From the NCBI GenBank assembly GCA_049999725.1, contig JBNGIS010036459.1, positions 43,996 through 100,826 on the forward strand: a stretch of DNA of 56,831 bases, given 5' to 3'. The DNA is from Haplomitrium mnioides (Eukaryota > Marchantiophyta > Haplomitriopsida > Calobryales). How positions within the stretch are numbered: the stretch's first letter is position 1; each line of letters opens with the position of its first letter. The notes beneath the pieces are model-generated. The model saw nothing but the letters and a program-made list of their open reading frames with translations, was not told where the DNA came from and did no database searches. Positions 32,830-44,130 of this stretch are shown one piece after another. A program made the position numbers and the translations under genes.

Positions 32830-34337
32830 GGTTGGTATTGTTGCTATTGATATTGCGGATCCTACTGGTAGCCTGTTTGATTGTACCCCACTTGATGTTG
32901 TTGGTAGGCAGGTTGGTTGTGTTGATACGGCTTGTAATTTTGTTGTTGTCGATATTGAGGCTGCTATGGAACATAATACGCATTAGAGTTCTGGACTTGA
33001 TGTCCAAACCAATTGTTGTAAGGTCGTTGGTTTGGGTAGCCTTGATTAGGTCGCTGGTACATAGGTTGAGGTTTGTTATGATAATATTGCCTTGTACGTG
33101 GGTGGGGGCATTCTCTAGATAGATGATCAGGACTCTGGCAATTATAACATGTCAATCTCATAAGAGGCCTATACTGAGCATATGGAGGGTTGCCTCCTTG
33201 TTGCGTGGCTGCCTATGGGTAGCTTTGTTGCTGATAAGGTGCCGGCTGGGCAATCGAAAGAGCCTCGTATATTGGAGGAGAGACTTGACTTGCGATTAGC
33301 GCCGCTTGAGGTAAGGTGGAAGAAGCCAATGGTGTTATAGGAGGAGGAACAACAGCCATGTTGACATTAGCACTTGACTTAGCTTCCACTACTTGAAGCC
33401 TTCTCCAAATAAGACAAACAACCGTCTCATGGTCTGATGATAGGCACAGGTCATACCAAATGAACGGAGGACAAGCCTCTAAGGAAGAATGTTGTTGATT
33501 GCATTTGGTGCACCAACCATTGGTAGGCTGGGACTGTGTATTGGATCTAGCACCAGATTGAACCATCTGTATTTTCATGTTTGCCATTTGGTCAGCCAGC
33601 AGATTGGATATATCATTTCTGACCTCTGCTCTGAACTCAGCAAATTCATCTCGGTGTGTGTTGGAAGCAATGAAAGATTTTGATCTGGTAAGGACTGCTG
33701 GATTTGGATGGGAGTGAGTCGGTGCAACTGCCTTGGTCGCATGTGAGGCACCATAGCTCAAGATGCTTATGCTGGACGCCTCGCTGGGGGAAGAGGAAGC
33801 GGCCAATGCAAAGCGTTCTCTCCTCAAAAGCATCTTTTCGTAAGAGGTAGCCACTTGGATGGCTTTGTCCAAGGTCTATGGGTCTTGGAGCAACACATGC
33901 TCCTGAATGGAATTTGACAGACCTTTGATGAAGAACACAGTTTGATCTTCTGCTGGTGGGGGAGTTCTTATCTTACTGACTACTACTTTAAATTGGTTGC
34001 TATAGTCCTGAATGGACTCTTCAACATACATCCGAATGCAAAAGAGGTCATCCCATGCACGATCGAAGTGGTATGTTGGATGAAAATGGTCCAGAAACGT
34101 GGTACAAAGATTAGGCCAAAAAACTATCGCAGCAGCCTCTCTGAAATACCAGTTGATGGCATCGCCATCTAAGGAGGTCAGAAGCTGATGCCTGAGAACA
34201 TCCTCACAATCTCTTGTGGTTGCGGTTAAGGCCAGAAAACAATCTGGATGCGTGTGTGCATCTACCTTGTCAACTACCATTTGGCCAGTAAATTTTTGGC
34301 ATGTGTATCTCAAAGGAAATGGCTGCTAGAAAGCCAT
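32830..34337 (-). pseudogene. element R gag remnant
   Basis: Gag forms the virus-like particle and binds RNA. A plausible start Met lies at 34,337, followed three codons later by a stop. The gag core is clear (DGDAINWYFREAA, FLDHFHP, EESIQDYSNQFK) in an open frame from 34,313. A TAG at 33,873-33,875 interrupts it and the same frame continues to 33,213. One CCHC knuckle (CYNCQSPDHLSREC, about 33,150) is intact, followed by a Gln/Tyr/Pro-rich tail running into the N gap. The breaks in gag are in-frame stops, not frameshifts. Confidence 0.85.
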
Positions 34338-34962
34338 GACTGGGACCTGATTAGTAACAGGAGAGGTGGAATGGGATAGTCGAGTTTTCCTCCTATGATG
34401 CAACGGACGCACACACCTACGGACGTACCTATCAGATCGAGAAGAGGTAGAAAGTGGAGGAGTACGCTTCATACAATAAATGAAGCAACCGTATTGCCCT
34501 AAGATTCAAGACTAGACTCCATGATTCCAAAAGAGGGATGTGCCACAAAAATAAAAGAAGCCTGCAGCCAACGGCCTCTGGCCCAACATGCAAATGCAAA
34601 CAGAATTGACAAAAGAAAGCTGTGGCACACCTCAAATCTGGAATGTAAGAGAACTAGGTTGGATCAAAGAGAAACACTATAGTTCATGGGATATAAAGAA
34701 AACGACTCCACGAGAACTAACTAAAATGCACAACGAAGAAAAACTACTAATTATTGTAGAGATTGAGGCTGGTAATTGGCTCTATGTCGTCAAAACAGAG
34801 AGTATCCAATGGAATCCAAGTAGCTAACCACCATAGAGTATCGATGGTCTCCACCGACATGCGATACAAGAAATGGTCCAAGGTCATGTCACATGCTTCC
34901 GCCATTTCAGCAAATAACATGTTGGTTGTAGGGGTCTCATTGTGGCCCATTGAAGAGCCACC

Positions 34963-34980
34963 AAAATGACAACAACGCCA
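34963..34980 (-). other. primer binding site, tRNA-Asp-like (element R)
   Basis: One base after the LTR end the minus strand reads TGGCGTTGTTGTC, matching the tRNA-Asp site used by many plant Tat/Athila elements (TGGCGCCGTTGCC) at 10 of 13 positions. All three differences are C-to-T, as expected from deamination of methylated DNA. Confidence 0.7.
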
Positions 34981-34981
34981 C

Positions 34982-37928
34982 TGTTAGATCTTGAGGTGCA
35001 GGGCATAGGGAGAGAAGCCCTGCCTTTGGGGTTGGTTCGGTTCGGTTGTAGTATAATAATGCCTAACTTTTGGATTTACGTTACTAGATTAGGATGAGGT
35101 AAGGCTTCTCGCTAATTGGGCTTTCTAGGGATACTCTTGGTCGCGGTGGTAGTGAAGTCCACCAAGACGCAAGGGATTATAAGGGTGATTCTTCCCCTAG
35201 GACTGGCCAAGAACTTGCAAACAACTTTTTGGCATGCGGGTTTTTCTTTTGGCTCAAGAATAGTAACTCAAAACTAAAAAGAAATAATTCAAATGCATCT
35301 CATTTTAAGTGTCTTGATAAGGAAAGATAGACCAAGACACGTGCGAAAATGAAATCATAGACATATGCAATAATAAGAATAGCACTTTACTGAAAAATGG
35401 TTTAAATGAGCATCAATCACAAGTACAGTTTCCAGTCATATGATTCCTCTTTGGGGTCATAAACAACAAGGATTCACTGCTCTACTCTACTCTCTCTTGT
35501 GTTCCCACTCAAACAATATTTCTTCTCAACTCTCTATACTCATTCCCCACAAAACACAGCTCCAACCTCAATCTGGAATTTTACTAACCTTCCACACAAC
35601 CTGATTCCCAACACAGAACACAAAACATATTCTATTGAAAGAAGAAAGAAAACAAAACACAAAACTGTACTCCGGAACAAATACATAACAAACAAATATG
35701 TTCAACTTTCTATTACCTTAGCTACCAGCCACATAAGCCAAGCCTTGGGAAGTAGCCATCATCAAGGTGATCCTAGTGATCGATTGAGATATCTTCTTCA
35801 AGTCGCTGGGGCTACTATTTCACCAACTTCCCTGACTTCCCTTCAATATTTGAGATCTCCATCTCCTATTATGCAATTCTATCCACTCACTCTCCCATTT
35901 GTAACGTAAGACCCACCTTGGTCAACTCTGCCATCCTTGGTTCTACAGATTTGCTCAAGATTTACTTCTCCAATCTTTCTTTAACTATCTTGGTCTCCTT
36001 CTGGTCTCCTTGAGAAATAATGTCAGGGATCGACTCTGCATGGAGAAGTACCTCTACAAAACCACCCTCCAATTCAATAGCCCAGGTAATTGTATCAGCA
36101 GGGGGAGATGGAGATGGCATCGCTTTGCAACCCAAGACGGTCTTCACTTCCTTCGACGTTGAATCTGCCTCAACTATGGATGAAGGATGCTCGAGAAATA
36201 CTACAATGTGACCAGATCTCCCTTATTTATTTCCTATCCATTTGCATATTAGACGTGGAATCCCACCTCACAATTATCTTCTTCCTTGGTCCTTGTAGTC
36301 TCCATCTGGAGTGCTCACCGATTTTATGGGCCTCTCCTTTCAAGCTCATGAGAACTCCCTACTCGCTGAAGGATTATCAGCCTTGAACTCAATAAATGCA
36401 GCTTATTTACAGCAGATAGAGCCTGACCAACGACACCGGCGAAGAACTCCTTACTAATCCCCATCAATATTTGAAGTATTCCTTGTACAATCTTTTTGTC
36501 GTATAGGTAATTGCTTACCTGTTCTTCATTTGATCAATTTTACATTCCCCAGCGATTTGTTTTCTTTTCTTGGCCTAATTGAGACATAGAACATCATTGC
36601 CTCCAACTCATCCATTCCTTCTACATAGAACGTCAGTTGATTACTATCCATGTTTCCGATGCAGACATCGAACTATTCCACATGCAAGATAAGCGTATTC
36701 TGACAAAATTCCTTTATACTCCCACTCGGCTACCACATGCTTGATCAATTCTCAAGAACACACTCGAAAGTACCGCGATGCTGAAGAATCAACAAGTGGC
36801 TACTTCAACGTTGCAATCTGCAAGGACCCTTGATTTTGTCCTTTGCGTTTCCTCTATTGTGAGAACACTTTTGGGAACTCACATTTGGCGCTGCCTTCCT
36901 CGAATCTCATCACGCCACACCAACGACTCCCTATCGCAGTGCTCTGTTCCTCCATCTATCACAAGGACCTACTGACCCTACCCGCTTGTTTCACAACATA
37001 CTATTGGGTATATCTGCCGTCATGCCTCGTCGCCTGCTAGATCTTCCCTCCTCCGATCTTCATCCAATATTGTCTGCATAACTCCCTAGTATACTTTCCT
37101 TCACCAAAATTAAATGAGAACACAGCCACACTTCCCAAGGACCAAGAACTACTCCGCGCCTCCTTCTCCCATGAACTCCAAGAAAAAAGGTCTCTCCCAT
37201 GCGGCGCCACTTCCAACGAGCAATAGGTGACAAGAACTTAGGCTGAGAGAGGGAAAATTTTATTTCCCTCTCTTTCTTATGGTGACCTTAACTCCCACAC
37301 GTGGGAGTTTCTTTCCTTAAATCCCCACCCTTGGATCCACTTAATCTACTCCCTTCATTTTTAACCCCTTTTCTCTTGCTTGTCTCCTTGGCTTGGCTTA
37401 GTAGCTTTGGTTTAACATTAGTTAATCAATATTTTGTTCTTCTTTACTAACCCAAACAAATTCCCTATACACCACAAAACACAAAACATGTACTTGCAAA
37501 CGATTACAATACACACACACACACACAACCTTCATGTACAAATGGCGCATTTCTTTTCTTTTTTTTTCTGTCATAGTGATGCTGCTCCATTTTTCTTCAA
37601 TTTCAACTGTTCGAGTTGTCTTCGGTGTTGCTTGATCCATTTTTTGACCTGATTGGTACCTGTGATTCAGAAGACACATGCTATTCCTACAATTGTGTTT
37701 CTAGATCATAAAGAAGCTTTACTACTTTAAATATAATAAAAAAAAGTTTAACTAGATCTTATAAAGTCTTTAAGTTGCATTTTTTAGAATCTTCCGTTCT
37801 TCTGTTTGGACAATGTCCATTGTTTGCCATTTCTACCATTTGCCTACTTGCTTTCTTCCTTTTTCTCGATTTTGTCTTCCTTTGTCTCTCCTTGCGTGCG
37901 TTTTTAGCTCCTATCCTAGACCCTAGCA
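34982..37928 (-). repeat. element R 5' LTR (2,947 bp)
   Basis: Starts TGTTAG and ends CTAGCA on the plus strand. It aligns with the 3' LTR along its full length apart from one missing block of about 0.9 kb near 35,990. There it reads TGGTCTCCTTCTGGTCTCCTT, a tandem 10 bp duplication that may be repair filler. It contains a short AC run and a minus-strand frame beginning MKTVLGCKAM (36,147). Confidence 0.85.
37511..37527. repeat. (AC)8 microsatellite
   Basis: The short allele of the AC run shared by the two LTRs of element R; the other copy has about 19 units. Confidence 0.9.
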
Positions 37929-38259
37929 GGCCCCTACTATCCCTTAGACTTCTTGACTAGCTAATCTAGAGAGTTCTTTTCCACATTTCTTCCACTCCAA
38001 TTGCACCTGCCAAGTCTTGTAGTGGCGTACTTGTGCCGATCATAACATTCGTCCCTCACCCAGATCTCTTGTTTCTTTGTGACCCCGTCAATAAGTCTGG
38101 TTGCGCCCTAGTGTCGCATGTAGCACTTCTCCCGTTATACCTCATCAATCACAAAAACATACCTCCACATTGCCAATTTCACTCTGCACAAATCATGTGA
38201 GTGCCCATACCTAAGGAATTTGAAAAGCTTCGCGCAACGTTGCTCCGAATTGGTTGACA
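37929..38259 (-). repeat. element D 3' LTR, terminal 331 bp
   Basis: The right edge is fixed by GGTTGACA at 38,259 followed by a polypurine tract. Related LTRs in the window are 2.7-4.4 kb, so most of this one is missing, and its left edge coincides exactly with the outer end of element R's LTR. The simplest reading is that R inserted into this LTR. Confidence 0.55.
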
Positions 38260-38275
38260 TAACTCTCCTTGTAAT
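38260..38275 (-). other. polypurine tract of element D
   Basis: The minus strand reads ACAAGGAGAGTTA before TGTCAACC, the same arrangement as in A, B and C with a C interrupting the purine run. Confidence 0.65.
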
Positions 38276-38715
38276 GTGTCGTGCCCTCGCGACACTTCCT
38301 TTTCTTCCAGCGAGTTCTTAAAAACCTAGTTGGTTGGCCTCAAGTCTAGGTCTTCCTCTTCTGTGCCCCCTTTGGTTGTTATTGGTAGCCCTTGAGTTAC
38401 ACAAACTTGTGTCCCTTGGTTGCTGGCCTCGCCGCTCCTTCCTCTGAATTGACTGTCGAAACTAAAATAAAATGACAAAATAATGCAATCCTAGAAAGTA
38501 ATCCTACCCTACCAAAATTGCTGAATTTCTCCTCCTTTCCAGTTGATCAGCCCCCTTGACCTTGCTGGCCTGATGATTATGAAGGCTCTTCATCCTTGTA
38601 GTGGTATTTCTTCAACATGTCGTAGTATACCTGATTGCTGATCTCATCCCCGTGCAATGTTATTAAATGGGGTGACTCATTGCTATGCAATCACTGCTTG
38701 ATGTAGGGGCCCATT
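38276..38715 (-). pseudogene. element D integrase tail, distal to inserted C
   Basis: On the minus strand from 38,715 the frame reads MGPYIKQ, stop, LHSNESPHLITLH, then ISNQVYYDMLKKYHYKDEEP. This aligns closely with element C's own tail (MGPFVLTKLHSNGSAEL, NRVHYDQLKKYV). It is the C-terminal part of the GPF/Y module. The residues just before it (GKLQTRW) are found at 53,050 on the other side of element C. Below about 38,500 no coding is evident down to the polypurine tract. Confidence 0.85.
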
Positions 38716-40190
38716 TGTCATGCCCCTTCCTCCTTCCTTAACACCCAATGGATGCTATTTCAGAGGAAAAAAAGGACAAAGAACAACCAAGCTCTTTAAT
38801 GAGATGGCCCTACAACCTTTGTTAGTGAATTCAGGTCTTAACAATCACAAACTTCTCACCTTGCATTTCCACACTACTCTCAACCCATCTAAGCACAAGT
38901 GAGGCCTACATTCCTTTCCACCACACACACAGAGCAACCACAACTCAATTGACTTCGGGGTACACACCAATACTGTGCTTGATGCAAATCTGGTTGTAGA
39001 TATTCAATGTCCCTTCCTATGAACATGGGTGTATGCAATTATTACACATGAATGAACTTGCACCATTCTCCTGCTAGTTGCGTCCTAATGCAACCAAGGC
39101 TAATCACTCCTCCGATCAGTGGACTATCAATAGGGCCAACTACTCCAGCACCCAAACCAAGCAGAGCTATGTGATTCAACCTCTCCATAGAATTGAAATT
39201 ACAACCCAAGTGTAGAACCCCACCTATTAGCCCTTCTAGACATGTGCAAAACTATCTTCCTCTCTTCCTAACTCTCCTAGCATCACTTCCCCTACTATTA
39301 TGCAGCGAATTATCACCAACACTTCAGCCCGACCAGAATCGTAAGTAAGGTAGCCCTTGTTTTCACCCAAGTCAACCCGAATTCTCCCTTGTGATCTGAC
39401 TCAGCCTTCTTGACACAATCCCCTATCTGTTGAAACCCCAAACAAAGGTTCAAAATCTCTGTCCCAAATATAAATCCTGACTCTGCAAACACAACAACAC
39501 TAGAAACATTATTCTCCCTACCACTCTCTCCCCACTCACACACCTTGTCCACATAGTATTTTAACTCACATCACTAGAAGCCTTGAATTTACTTCCTTAG
39601 GCTTGGAAGAAGTCTTATTTAACTTCCACCTCTGGAAGACAGCCCTCCCAACTGCTGGATCACCCACTCCACCTGAGAATTGGTTGCATCTTCCCCACAG
39701 TGCGTAGGCACTAATGTGGCCACTTCTCTCCTTTTTCCACAGATTGTAACACTAGCAACACTCTCTTAATGCTTCTCGGACTGATCACCCGCACAAACCA
39801 AAGCTAAGACGACACCAGGATCCCCCCCTTAGCTACCCCTCACGAAATACAAACCGAAAGAATTCTCCTCTCTTCTAAGTATTGGTCCACCTCCAAATGT
39901 TGGTCTGCCTCCAAAGATGAGTCCACCTTAGTAGGCTGAGCCTTTAGAGCCTCCTACTCAACGATTCTCAACACCTCCTCAGTCCACCTCCACCTTGTGA
40001 TGGCCTTCCTTCACGAGTACACCCACTTCACCAAAGGTCTCACCAAAACTCTCTCCTCCGTATCCCGCTACTCTCTCTGCATAGAATAATCAGTCCTCAT
40101 AGCTTCAGAGTGAGGCAATCTATCCTTGTTCTTATTTTCTCCCTCAGTCTTGACATTTCATCACTGCCCTTCCTTCAAAGTCCCCATTTC

Positions 40191-40590
40191 NNNNNNNNNN
40201 NNNNNNNNNNNNNNNNNNNNNNNNNNNNNNNNNNNNNNNNNNNNNNNNNNNNNNNNNNNNNNNNNNNNNNNNNNNNNNNNNNNNNNNNNNNNNNNNNNNN
40301 NNNNNNNNNNNNNNNNNNNNNNNNNNNNNNNNNNNNNNNNNNNNNNNNNNNNNNNNNNNNNNNNNNNNNNNNNNNNNNNNNNNNNNNNNNNNNNNNNNNN
40401 NNNNNNNNNNNNNNNNNNNNNNNNNNNNNNNNNNNNNNNNNNNNNNNNNNNNNNNNNNNNNNNNNNNNNNNNNNNNNNNNNNNNNNNNNNNNNNNNNNNN
40501 NNNNNNNNNNNNNNNNNNNNNNNNNNNNNNNNNNNNNNNNNNNNNNNNNNNNNNNNNNNNNNNNNNNNNNNNNNNNNNNNNNNNNNNNNN
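40191..40590. other. assembly gap (400 N)
   Basis: Exactly 400 N at the start of the tandem module array in the 3' LTR of element C. In the 5' LTR the corresponding interval is about 50,110-50,490 and mostly resolved, so part of the missing sequence can be predicted by homology. Confidence 0.98.
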
Positions 40591-41095
40591 TCGGAACTGT
40601 TGGTCAACTTTGGATTGTTGGTCAAAGGTGAGGGTCCAACTTCACTGTGAAAAACGGCTTCAAACAACGCCTCCTCGGACATGTGGCACTTCGAGGGAGC
40701 CCATTGGATTCCTCGGATTGCTGGTCAACTTCAAATTGCGATCAAAGATGACAATCCAACTTCCCTATGGAAAACGACAGCAGACAACACCTCTTCAGAC
40801 ACATGGCACTTTGGGTGAGCCCGTTGGATTCGTCAGACTCGCCAACCCATGAGATTCCTCAGAATTGCTGGTCAACTTCGAATAGTTGGTCAAAGATGAG
40901 GGTCCAACTTCCCTGTGGAAAATGGCATCGGATGGCGCCTCCTTGGACATGTGGCACTTTGGGGGAGCAAGTTGGATTCCTCGGACTCACCAACCCATGA
41001 GATTCCTTGGACGTCGAACAGCGGACACATGGCGCTTCGCGGCAGCCCGTTGGATTCCTCCGACTTGCCACGTCATCCAAAGAGCCCTTCCCTCG
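40591..41095. repeat. tandem module array in C 3' LTR (unit about 130-137 bp)
   Basis: Units start at the TGGTCAACTT phrase near 40,599, 40,730 and 40,867. Each continues with ATTGTTGGTCAAAG, GGTCCAACTTCC, a GGAAAACGGC-type block, GGCGCCTCCTCGGACATG, TGGCACTT and GTTGGATTCCTCGGA. A spacer with ACTCGCCAACCC is present only in some units. GGTCAA (W-box core on the minus strand) occurs once or twice per unit. Confidence 0.85.
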
Positions 41096-41341
41096 CCAAG
41101 TAAGAATAGTCGCCTCGTCGAACTTTCAAACATTACAGCCGCACTCTGTCAAACTTTCTGCCTTGTCCTCTCTAGATCTTTGATACATCACTCTTTCAGC
41201 ACTCCTTGTTCTTCTGGCCAGACCGTCGATAGATTGCTCTTTCAGCACTCCTTGTTTCTCCTATGGCTGGACCGTCGATAGATCGCCTTTTCGGCTGATC
41301 CCTCCTTGTGCTCTTCCGGTTGGATCTCCCAACGGATCCCC

Positions 41342-41377
41342 GTTAAGTGGCCTCTCCACGTCGGAAGATCACTTAAC
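41342..41377. repeat. hairpin 1, C 3' LTR
   Basis: An 8 bp perfect inverted repeat GTTAAGTG...CACTTAAC around a 20 nt spacer. It is a shorter relative of hairpin 2 about 620 bp to the right; both follow a TTCCGGTTGGA block and seem to derive from a duplicated LTR segment. Confidence 0.75.
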
Positions 41378-41439
41378 AGGGCTCCCCACTTAGGGAGGTT
41401 TAGTCCCATTAAGCCCTGCGGGGGCCTGCCACCTCCCTG

Positions 41440-41770
41440 TGAAGACTCGCAGACTCCCTCCATTGGACTACGATCGTTGGCCTCCTTTGGACTGTGTACC
41501 TCATACTCTCTGCATCGGACTACGACCGTCGAACAGATTACTTCGGACCCCCTCGGACTACGGACTTTGGACTGCGACCGTTGGCCTTTTTCAGAATGCG
41601 TACCTTGGACTCCTTTGGATTGCAGACCTCGGACTGCGGCCATCGAACACAAGACTTTGGACCCTCTCAGACTGCGTACTTCGGACTGCAGCCGTCGGGC
41701 TGCGAACTTCAGACTCCCTTCATCGGATTGCGACTGTCGATCAAAAGACTTCGGACCCCCTCGGTAAGTT
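41440..41770. repeat. CGGACTGCG-rich short-repeat zone, C 3' LTR
   Basis: Irregular repeats built from TTCGGACTGCG, GACCGTCGAACAGA, AGACTTCGGACCCCCTC and GTACCTCGGACTCC. The same zone lies at about 51,740-52,110 in the 5' LTR with a different order and number of units. The frames through it are an artefact of the repeats. Confidence 0.8.
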
Positions 41771-41962
41771 GTGAAAACACTTGATATAGAAACTACAAGG
41801 AGCTCCCTTTTGAACCAACCCCTCACATTCCTCCATCAAAATTTCTCACTTTGCTGCCGTACTCTGTCAAACTTTCCAACTTGTCCTCGTCGGATTTGCG
41901 ATAGATCGCCTTTTCAGTTGATCCCTCTTTGCTCTTCCGGTTGGACCTCTCAACAAATCCCT

Positions 41963-42009
41963 GTTAAGTGGGTTCTCCACATTAGAAGGTCACCCAGAAC
42001 CCACTTAAC
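41963..42009. repeat. hairpin 2, C 3' LTR (14 bp stem)
   Basis: A perfect 14 bp inverted repeat, GTTAAGTGGGTTCT and AGAACCCACTTAAC, separated by 19 nt. The matching site in the 5' LTR (52,306-52,352) keeps a 13 bp perfect stem. Confidence 0.85.
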
Positions 42010-42688
42010 CGGGCTCCCTACTTAGGAAGGTTGAGTCCTGTTAAGAAAGACTGTGGCCGTCAGGTTGCAGACTTTGGACTCCCTCCATTAGACTATGAGT
42101 ATTGACCGTCAATTAACTTCCAAAAGGTCGTTCTTCCTTATTTATGCTTTATTCTCCTCGATTCAAATTGCACTGCAATTGCCTTGAGCTCCTCTCTCTA
42201 TCAAGCTATTGCACGCCTCAAATGGTCACGAATTGAGGATTCAATGATCAAAATTGTTGGCTCTTCCGTTCTGCATCCCGACTTCCACCCCATTCCTATG
42301 TTCTTGCCTATTTCTGCAGCTATGGCTGTGAAATCTGTCTCCCTTGTTTTGCCTTGACAACAGTCTTCCCATATGATCCTCCCCATTAGGTTTGAAGTGA
42401 ATCTTGATGCTTGCTTTTCCTTTTTTCTACCTGAGGTTTCCTTCGCCTCTATCCTTTTTGCTCTTTCTTCCACATTCCGCCCCACTCAGGTTTCCTTTGT
42501 TGTTCCTCAACCTTTCCATTCATGGCTTATGACCTCGATCCTTCCCTTCTCTCTAAGCATGTCTTGAATCCTTTTGATGTTCATTGGAAGCTTGTTTGAC
42601 CCAAAACCTAGAATTTGCATGTCTTTTCACTTAACTTTTGAAATTTTTTTGAAAATATTACATGAAGTACCTTCAAACCTGGCTGACA

Positions 42689-42703
42689 TGACTCCCCTTT
42701 TAA
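42689..42703 (-). other. polypurine tract of element C
   Basis: The minus strand reads TTAAAAGGGGAGTCA before TGTCAGCC, defining the inner edge of the 3' LTR and matching A and B. Confidence 0.8.
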
Positions 42704-42877
42704 TTGTGTAGCATCCCCACAAACATCCGTCTGGCCTTTAGTTGGATAACTCTTTGGCTGCATTTCCTCGCACTTCCCCACTACTCTTAAAAGAAATTTA
42801 CAAAATGCTAGTTATTTACATCTTGTCCCTTTCTCCTCTTTGTTGGTTACCACGTGAACATGTTTGAAAACCCCCAA

Positions 42878-44130
42878 CTAGTGAGTCTCTATCGCTTCTC
42901 TCTCATCTTGCTCCCTATTGACATATTTCTTAAGTTGATCATAGTGTACCCGATTGGTGATCTTGTCTCTTTCCAAAGTCTCCAGCTCTGCTGACCCATT
43001 TGAATGTAGCTTAGTGAGCACAAACGGTCCCATCCACCAGGTGTGCAACTTTCCGGGAAAGTGCACCACCTTGCTATCATATAACAACACTAGGTCCCCG
43101 TCTCATGCATCCACTGATTTGAGCCCTTTGTCATGTTGCTTTTTCCTCAACTCTTGTTGGTGCTCCAATAGTCTTTGGGCTTGCACTCGCGTCTCCTCCA
43201 ACGCCTCCAACTAATGTATCCTCTCTGTCTTGCTCTGGTTTTCCCCCAACCTCTCTTGAACTACCACCCTCGCCATCGGCATGTCGAATTCTACAGGTAC
43301 TAAGGCGTGCTGCCCGAAAACCATAAAGTAAGGCCAGTGGTTTGTCGTAGTCTTGTAGGCCAGATTGTAAGCGTGGGTTGCGGTTAGCAACTTCAGATCC
43401 CAATCTGCCTTGTTGGCAGCCACTGACTTGCTGAGGATTTTATTCATTATTTTGTTTGCTCTCTCTATCAACCCATTGGCTTTCGAATGATAAGCTGTCG
43501 TCCGGCGGTGTTTGATCAAATACTAGCTTGTTAAATCTTGCACCACCTGGTTTACAAAGTGCGTGCCTTGGTTGCTGACCAACTCCAGTGGTGCCCCAAA
43601 CTTGCAAAAAATCTACTCATATAAGAAGGTTGCGATCGTCCTAACATCATCCTTTTGGGTGGCCCTTGCTTCGACCCACTTAGTCGTGTAGTCTGTAGCC
43701 AACAAGATATACTGAATCCTTCAGCAGGTGGAGGGTGCAATTGGCCTAATGAAGTCGATACCTCACTTCTGAAAATGCGCCAACGGGATAATTGGAACCA
43801 ACGGGTGAATTTGAGAGGCCGATGGTTTCCCTATCCTTTGACAAGAGTCGCATTTCTTCACAAAAAAATACACATCCATGTGCAAGGTAGGCCACTAGTA
43901 CCCTATGTTCAGCACCTTCTGTACCGTGGTTTCAGCCCCAAAGTAGCCACCCACTTCTTCTCCATGTAGTGCTCTCATCACCACCATGGTTTGATCCTTC
44001 TCCAAGCACCTCTTGAATGTTCCATCCATCTCTTGTTTATGCAGGACTCTCTTTATCATCAAATAAGACCTCACCTTCCAGAGGAAGACTGCCGTTGCCT
44101 CCTTGCTGATGCCCTTCAGTAACTGTGTGG
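42878..44130 (-). pseudogene. element C integrase remnant
   Basis: The zinc region has ALHGEEVGGYFG, with the second zinc His changed to Tyr, and then CDSC. In the core the first catalytic Asp (LLATDYTTKW) and the Glu (NGLIERAN) are kept, but the second Asp is Asn (LVSNQGTHF, 43,571). The tail is the cleanest GPF/Y module in the window: FPGKLHTWWMGPFVL then RVHYDQLKKYVN, ending near 42,878. No chromodomain follows. At least four stops break the frame. Confidence 0.88.

Larger units (their letters stand above)
24465..37928 (-). mobile_element. Ty3/gypsy element R, structurally complete, very long LTRs
   Basis: A 13.5 kb element with two LTRs (3,855 and 2,947 bp), a 6.66 kb internal region, a tRNA-Asp-like primer site, and gag, protease, RT, RNase H and integrase in Ty3/gypsy order on the minus strand. 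Integrase blocks (HPQANGQ, LVYGQEALLPIE) and the primer type point to the Tat/Athila side of plant gypsy, unlike elements A-E. Outside 5-mers are AACCC and GGCCC, matching at 3 of 5. A sampled 90 bp of LTR differs by 6-7%, so it is an old insertion. All genes carry stops. Confidence 0.85.
38716..42688 (-). repeat. element C 3' LTR (3,973 bp including 400 N)
   Basis: Runs from TGTCATGCCCCTTCC to GGCTGACA on the plus strand and is flanked inside by a polypurine tract. It contains an N gap, a tandem module array, a 60 bp duplication (about 41,205-41,285), a CGGACTGCG-rich zone, two hairpins, and a short minus-strand frame (42,485-42,201, beginning MGRNVEERAKR) that the other LTR shares but with a frame break. 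The array after the gap is much shorter than in the 5' LTR. Confidence 0.85.

Noticed and set aside
41306-41784. Long overlapping plus-strand frames (up to 153 codons) in LTR C
   Set aside because: They arise from the CGGACTGCG short repeats, which leave all three frames open. The matching zone in the other LTR has a different order of units.
42201-42485. A 94-codon minus-strand frame in LTR C, with a partner at 52,577-52,822
   Set aside because: Both LTRs carry it only because they are copies of each other. The frame shifts between them after about 70 codons, so there is no sign of selection.
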